Below are positions 58,543 to 64,000 of a stretch of 64,000 bases of DNA, piece by piece (positions within the stretch are counted from its first letter, which is position 1; each line of letters begins with the position of its first letter). This stretch comes from Hygrocybe punicea (lineage: Eukaryota; Basidiomycota; Agaricomycetes; Agaricales; Hygrophoraceae): assembly GCA_963556145.1 (NCBI GenBank), contig OY744469.1:1302001-1366000 (forward strand), read 5' to 3'. The position numbers were made by a program, and so were the translations under genes. The notes beneath the pieces are model-generated. The model was given only the letters and a program-made list of their open reading frames with translations. It had not been told where the DNA came from and made no database searches.

Positions 58543-59982
58543 CTATAACCTACGAAGGAGATGGGTGATGGCTCTGTGAAGGTGTGGCAAGGTAGTTCTG
58601 GGTGGGCATGGGGGAAGTTGATGTCGGCCAATGACTCGGACAGCAGAGGGGGTAGAGTTTAGGGGGTGAGTCTGATGTTGACTGTTGATGTGGTTGGCAC
58701 CTTTGTCCCAACCAGCTTTCTTTTGACCAGAGAGCCCTTGGTTATCACATGTAGGACCCTTTGTCTTTGAATCCTGCCCTTTGCAACCTTGTTTCCTACC
58801 ACAAAAATTCATCTTCCCACCTTCACTGCTGTGACTGCTTGATGAGCCACCAACCGGACCCTGCTTCCCGATATAAGGGGAGTTCAACAGATGGCGAAGC
58901 CTGATTGCAAGCCTAATCTCTTCACAGTCACTTTCCACAAGATGGGCCACATGGTACAAAAGCACTGATAGGATGGCAGTAAATTTTGTCGGTAAGCGCC
59001 AGAAGCACCGTTCATACTGTGTCATGGCTGAAAGATTGAGCCGGTCAGGAACACCATGGAAGGTTGGGGGAAGAGCCATGGCATCGTGGATCCGCACAAT
59101 TTCAGTCAACTCAGGGGCCATATTGGAAGAAACTGGGATCCAGCGACCATCCAGGAGCTGTGAAAAAATGGCCTTGAGGCAGATAAAATCGATATTTTCC
59201 AACCTCTTGGGCTCCAATGCGACAAGTGTGTAGAGACCCAGGAAGGGGAGAATAGCCTTGGGGTCAGGCAAATCACTAAACGATGCCTCAGGGACAAAAA
59301 GTTGATCCCCAAGCTAGCGCTTGAAGTGAGGAAACACATCCCAAGCCAAATTCAGATATCATACCTTGTGAATAGGTGCCATGCTGTTGATTTGAACATA
59401 GTCAATAAGATATCGGAGGACCTCTTGCGGTGGGGAGAAAGTGACAAGATTCCTCGTAAACAAATCTTGATGACAGGATGAGCATACTTGCCATAACAAC
59501 TTACGAGTGAGTCACATGGCACCATTTTAGGCAGTTTTGCGCTCACAAAGAATGCCATTCTCAAAGGCTGATTGGTTGTGCCTTGGTTTGAGGATGCCAA
59601 CCTTGGTGGCATATGAAACCTAAATACCCCTCAGGTTTCTGCTGAAAAGGCCACAGATCAACTCACCATTATCCCACCCACAGTATCGGATGAGTCTAGA
59701 ATGTGGGCACACTGGCCGACATCACCTAGCCGCTTCAAACACACCACACAACGGTTATGACATATGTCACGGATCTTCAGCTGCGTCCTTCGTGTAAATG
59801 GCTGCATGAGAAAAATAGCCGATTGGATTAGAAAATTGAAGGAACTCGAAAGAAGTCACAGTGGGTATTGGAGGGGCTGAAGTTGATTTCATTGAGACTT
59901 TGAACACTTCTGGAGTCGAGGGAGCTGACAGAACATGCCTTCTCATGATGCCCGTCGTTGAGTTCAGCGCTGTCAGTGTCAT
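58543..59982 (-). CDS. HNH-domain protein
   Basis: Five exons in compatible phases, 59982-59860, 59801-59667, 59619-59547, 59486-59365 and 59313-58543, give about 407 residues. The HNH core is CHNRCVVCLKRLGDVGQCAH (first Cys pair and His), then HNQSAFENGILLC, and CSSCHQDLF (second Cys pair and His). This is the pattern of the basidiomycete HNH family. The third intron (59487-59546, GTGAGC...GCAAG) removes two in-frame stops and creates the GILLCSSCH junction, which supports the model. The C-terminal exon has a helical part (LPFLGLYTLVALEPKRLENI) and a Cys-containing tail (NFCGRKQGCKGQ). The start ATG at 59982 is the first suitable one. It may be a nuclease or a structural zinc domain; the function is not known. 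Confidence 0.65.
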
Positions 59983-60039
59983 AATGGAAGACAGGATTAC
60001 GTCTGTCACAATCGTGACCAAGTGAGAACGCGAAGATAT

Positions 60040-62760
60040 TAATGCCTCCTCGCTCTTACTTGGGAATGGCTTCACAAGGTCCTAGCTTGACGATTTCGCA
60101 ACCGTTAAAGCATCACGACCCCATTTCGGTGAGTTTGCAACAAGCTGATTCGCTCGTACCCAACTCGGCCGTGCAAGAAAGATATACCCACACGGCAATG
60201 TTGCTTCGAAATCGACTTCCAATGTAATGTGCCTACTAACGGCCATATGCAAACCTCGACCCTCGGGATCCGCAGTCGGCCAGGAGCGGCCTCAGCCTCG
60301 GAAATTCGCACTTGATCTTGAACTTGGACTTGAAGACAAGTTGTCAAGATTTTTAATAAATAAAAGCCAAAATTTTACATCAATTCCACACGCTAGCAAG
60401 AAACAATGGCAACGAAAATGGGTGATACGCTACAGCTGATCGATTGGCATTCGTCTTGCCGCGATCCTGCTTGTGATAATTCATTGGACTCGTCAAAAGC
60501 AATGCCGAATGCCCAAACCGACCGACGAAGGTTGCATCATCGCTGAGCACAGGTACCTTCATGTTTCTCGATGCTTCGATGACTTAAATCACGCGCGTTT
60601 TGGATAGATGTCCTATCTCCTGGTAAACCCCGCTGGGATGTAGTCAATCCCCCAACGGATATAAAAAACAAGCAGAATGCTGTCAAAGATCGACATGGAC
60701 GCCCCGAATCTGCCACCTTTCCTGACCCACAAGCGAGTTGTAGCTCGCCTCATTACTTTTATATCTGTTTTGTCCATGACACAGCGTCGTGCCGAGCTGT
60801 TCGCTGTCCTCCCAGAACTGGCCAATCAATTAACGGTGTCTCATGGTTGTATTCCGATACGTCTGTTTTGGTTCGACGCCCTCTGAAGGTTTTCCACAAT
60901 ATTTAAATAACCCTGGGCAAGGGTCCTTGGCTCTACCTCAGGATGTCTCTCGGAGTCGCTCACTAATTGTAGCATACTATTGAGGACGGCTTAATTGATT
61001 GCTGCCATACAGAGTTCCCTGCAAATGCCTCCTCTCACCTCGGAGTGTGGCTCGCAACCTACCTTATCAAATTGGATTCTGGCTGGTTTTTCGGGATAAT
61101 AGAGCAGCTGCCGCTCAACAACCTGGCGTGTGTACTACGTTGGACTTGTCCGCAAGTAATGCCGACAGCGACATGTGGATGAGGAGCCTGTCCTGATGTA
61201 CCCGGAACCTTCCCCGGCCTCCGGGCCTGGCGCTCAGGCATGACTCCCCAACCCCCCCCTATTGGAATGGAGGCTCGGTAATTGCACCCTCCTCACCACT
61301 CGGACACCGGGATTTTCACTTCCAACACACAGATACAACAAGACTCTACCAACGGATACGAAACTTACTATCAAGGGGGATGTATACACTTCCCAGTAGC
61401 GATTATGGATCCTCAGCAGCTTCCTCCACGACTAAGGTCTTACTTATACTTGTTCACCGCAGGATTCCGGTTCGTACAGCGGAGGTCTCCACGGTATACC
61501 CAGTGTAGTGTATACGGGGTACTACAGCAATTCTCCGCCTGGAAAGGTGCTCTCATCCCGAATTTCCAGCTGGCGCCAAGGCTCCGGCGAACACAAGAGG
61601 TGAGCAGCTCTCGTCGAGGGGTGCAGCCTTTATTCCAATGTTGTGTTCCTCCCCCCATGCAGGCTTCGACACCAACCCACTCGGCCACGGCACCGTGGAC
61701 AGGTTTCACTCAAAAGAACCGATCCTGTGTTGGGCAAATTATCCGATCAACGAATACCACAGCAGCCTCCCGCCAAGATCCAAGTTCTGGTAGACGTGTG
61801 AACGTGGCGTACCAGCATGTCAAGAAGTTGTTTATTGCTGCCCACTTCCTTTACTTGCTTCTCATGCGTATTCGTACCTTAGGTTCTTCCTTCTAATCAT
61901 AGGACTTATCGTCAATACTATTCACTAGTATTCACCTCACCGGCATTTGCGACGACGTGACACAGTGTTTTGGGCAGGTACTTGATATAATCTTTGCACT
62001 CCGTTGACACTTGAATACTCAGGGAAAACGCCTGGACCGTACTTTATATTATATCTGGCTGGCGTTGGGCACCACCACGAGTCCAGGGCAGTTGTGTAGA
62101 AAGCCTCACCTTGTGTAACGCAAGCACGGGAGTCCCTATTGCATCGCGGTCAGTTCCATGGCGAGTTCACATTAACAAGCTGACCACCCTTGCGTGGATC
62201 ACCAGCGGTTCGAGAAAAGTTCGTATATTCCGCTTTCTAGCCAACAAATGACCTGATAGTTACGTATTTTAGGGCGTAATCGAGGCCATAGAACCATACG
62301 TGACAGTTTTGTGTCTTGGCGCCGACCCGGCGCTTTCCCTCATATCGAAGGCGGGGTTCTCGATTAGTAACGATGAAGGGGCTACGTCTAGATTGGATTC
62401 CAAGACCACCACTGATAAAGACATGACCCAGAAACGCAAAGAGGTTCTCCTGGTTGCATTGGTACATGGTGACATTCTTATGTTAAGAGGGGACGATTTT
62501 GAGGTAAGTTCTCTTGCAATGACCCGACCATAGACGTTCTGACGCGAAGCCCTCAAGTGCTCAACAAAACGCACAGGCACGACTATCCTGGAGATCCCAT
62601 TTCGATGTCGCTGAACGATTCTTGCTAGTTCTGTTTGGTTCCTGCGTACCTGAGAGGAGATGTCAGCTTTGCACCCCGCATGGTCAACGATGTCGTATTT
62701 CTACTCTCTCGTTGGGCGTATCGAGGAGAATAATTTAGTTATATTTATGTAGACTAGAAA
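60040..62760 (+). pseudogene. Decayed duplicate of the 48.9-52.9 kb gene region
   Basis: Parallels 48,880-52,910 in order and orientation: 60,120-60,590 corresponds to 48,990-49,290, 60,700-60,890 to the first exons (ELFAVLPELANQ), 61,000-61,760 to the low-complexity exon with deletions, and 62,274-62,506 to the last exon. Most exons have frameshifts or deletions. The last one is still open and nearly identical (VALVHGDILMLRGDDFE), and even the 3' flank matches (TTATATTTATGTAGACTAGA). Confidence 0.7.
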
Positions 62761-62847
62761 CCTTTCATAATCAAGCGTCTCTTTGCGGACTCACCGGCAG
62801 CTGACCAGGCGACAACCTTGCCAGTGGCAGTTGGCCAACTTGAAAAC

Positions 62848-64000
62848 ATGAGCGCGAAACCTGAAAAATCCCAGGCTCAAACTTCCACCGACGCAGCTTC
62901 CAGCATTGAACCACAATGGGGTAGAGGTAAAGTTATCTTGTTTCATTCATACCCTTGGTTTGGGCACATCGCAGAATTGAAATGTTTGTTTACTCTCTGA
63001 AGTGTTGATTTGTGGGGGTACAGACTGGTACGGATTTCATGACTTCATTCCGCTCTAACTTTCTCCTCACTCTTGATGAAATATCAACAGGCCCAAGCTT
63101 GGGCGGAAAGAAAGAGGAGCCAACAAGAATGAGAAAGATGACCAGTTTAGTCGGTTCTAAGCTTGCTTTCCTCTAATGGCACCCGCGGGCTGAAAAAAAA
63201 GCTATCCTTGGCATTTTCTAGACATCCCGACCTTCTCGAACCCCACATCCTTCGATCTCTCAGTAACATCAGGGTGGTCTCGATCCACACTTCGTGCTGC
63301 GGATGCCACTGCATTGTCCTTGATGTAGATGGTGCGGCGTGGCTGTTTGGTCGAAACTCGCCCTCGGCTCTGGGAATCCCAAACGTGGACGCCGTGTCGG
63401 AGAACGCGCCGAGGAAGCTCAAGCCTGCTGATCTAGGAGCAGCGAAGGGCACGAAGTTTGTCAATGCCGCATGTGGCAGGAATCATTCGTTGTTGGTGGG
63501 CGACGACGGAGAAGTCTGGAGTGCGGGGGCAAATAACCTGGGACAGGTGTGTGTTTGCAGTGGTTAACTCATGGGTCCTAGAGATAGAGGGGGGGCGTCG
63601 TTTATCCAGTGCGGACATCCTATTTGCCCGGAAATCTCAACCTTCAAGTCTGTTAACGGGCTTTCGTGGAACGGAAATAAAGAACGCGTTATAAAAGCCG
63701 CAGCTGGAATCACCTTTTCAATATTGCTCACGGAGACAGGGAAAGGTACGTCACTCACACCACAGATTGTTCAATAGTCTGAAAGAATTGTGCACGTTGT
63801 ATGTGTGCTTACATTAAAGTTTTCGCCTTTGGAAGTGGACAAAATGGACAGCTTGGAAACGGAAGAACAGGCGAACACATCACGACTGGAAACAAGAGCG
63901 CATTTGACATTGAACCATCTCCTAGTTGAGGGCCACTTTGATTCCCCAACTTCGCACATACTCATCGCTCACCCTGGATGCCCAGTTTTTGTTAAAGCAC
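62848..64000 (+). CDS. RCC1-repeat protein, 5' part (runs off the window)
   Basis: Exons 62848-62926, 63003-63027, 63091-63144, 63222-63546, 63610-63745 and 63820 to the edge splice in phase. The protein starts MSAKPEKSQAQTSTDAASS and continues with VLICGGTDWPKLGRKERG. RCC1-type blades follow: GAAWLFGRNSPSALGIPN, CGRNHSLLVGDDGEVWSAG and VFAFGSGQNGQLGNGRTGEH. Such beta-propellers bind chromatin or act as exchange factors or protein scaffolds. A TGA after EPSPS at about 63,929 either ends it early or falls in an intron starting GTTGAG; the gene probably continues outside. Exon 2 is only 25 bp, unusually short. Confidence 0.7.

Overview
The window looks like an Agaricomycete (mushroom-forming basidiomycete) chromosome. 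Coding regions are broken by many short GT-AG introns of about 40-60 bp. Proteins typical of that group are present: a BTB/POZ protein of the expanded agaric family, a Plavaka-type CACTA transposase, hAT transposases, an HNH-domain protein and an RCC1-repeat protein. There is no bacterial-style operon structure, and I see no rRNA, tRNA or CRISPR array. Roughly two thirds of the window is transposable-element DNA, much of it nested; host genes sit at about 7-9.8 kb and 48.5-64 kb.

Layout. 0.5-6.8 kb: a complete Plavaka element with inverted ends and a 7-bp target duplication. It carries a transposase (minus strand) and two accessory genes. 7.1-9.8 kb: a small multi-exon hypothetical gene and a tandem double-BTB protein. 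10.0-31.5 kb: an old hAT element (outer copy) into which a younger member of the same family (11,584-20,911, perfect 8-bp duplication GTTTACGC) has jumped. Both copies carry a BED-finger hAT transposase on the plus strand, a long conserved passenger gene on the minus strand, and a degenerate BCS1-like AAA ATPase fragment. The outer copy also holds a 959-bp hAT-type non-autonomous element with its own 8-bp duplication.

32.1-39.7 kb: a third, unrelated hAT element. Its transposase is split by a 4,397-bp element with 765-bp terminal inverted repeats around a 2.9-kb minisatellite. 40.4-48.3 kb: a DDE element whose gene combines a Ulp1-like cysteine protease with a pogo-like transposase. A fold-back (palindromic) element sits in its left terminal repeat, and that fold-back is itself interrupted by a 1.1-kb hAT-type element.

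48.5-64 kb: host-like DNA. It contains a conserved protein with paired cysteines and an AlkB-like C-terminal module, plus its decayed duplicate at 60-62.8 kb. It also contains an internally deleted Tc1/mariner copy, a frame-broken copper-fist regulator, an FAD monooxygenase whose body is inverted relative to its N-terminus, an HNH-domain gene, and the 5' part of an RCC1-repeat gene running off the edge.

All splice sites, frames and repeat boundaries were worked out by eye; no database search or alignment program was run. Family names rest on recognised motifs. The clearest results are the element boundaries with matching target duplications, which give a relative order of insertions, and the repeated CGA-to-TGA stop codons, which point to CpG-directed C-to-T decay.
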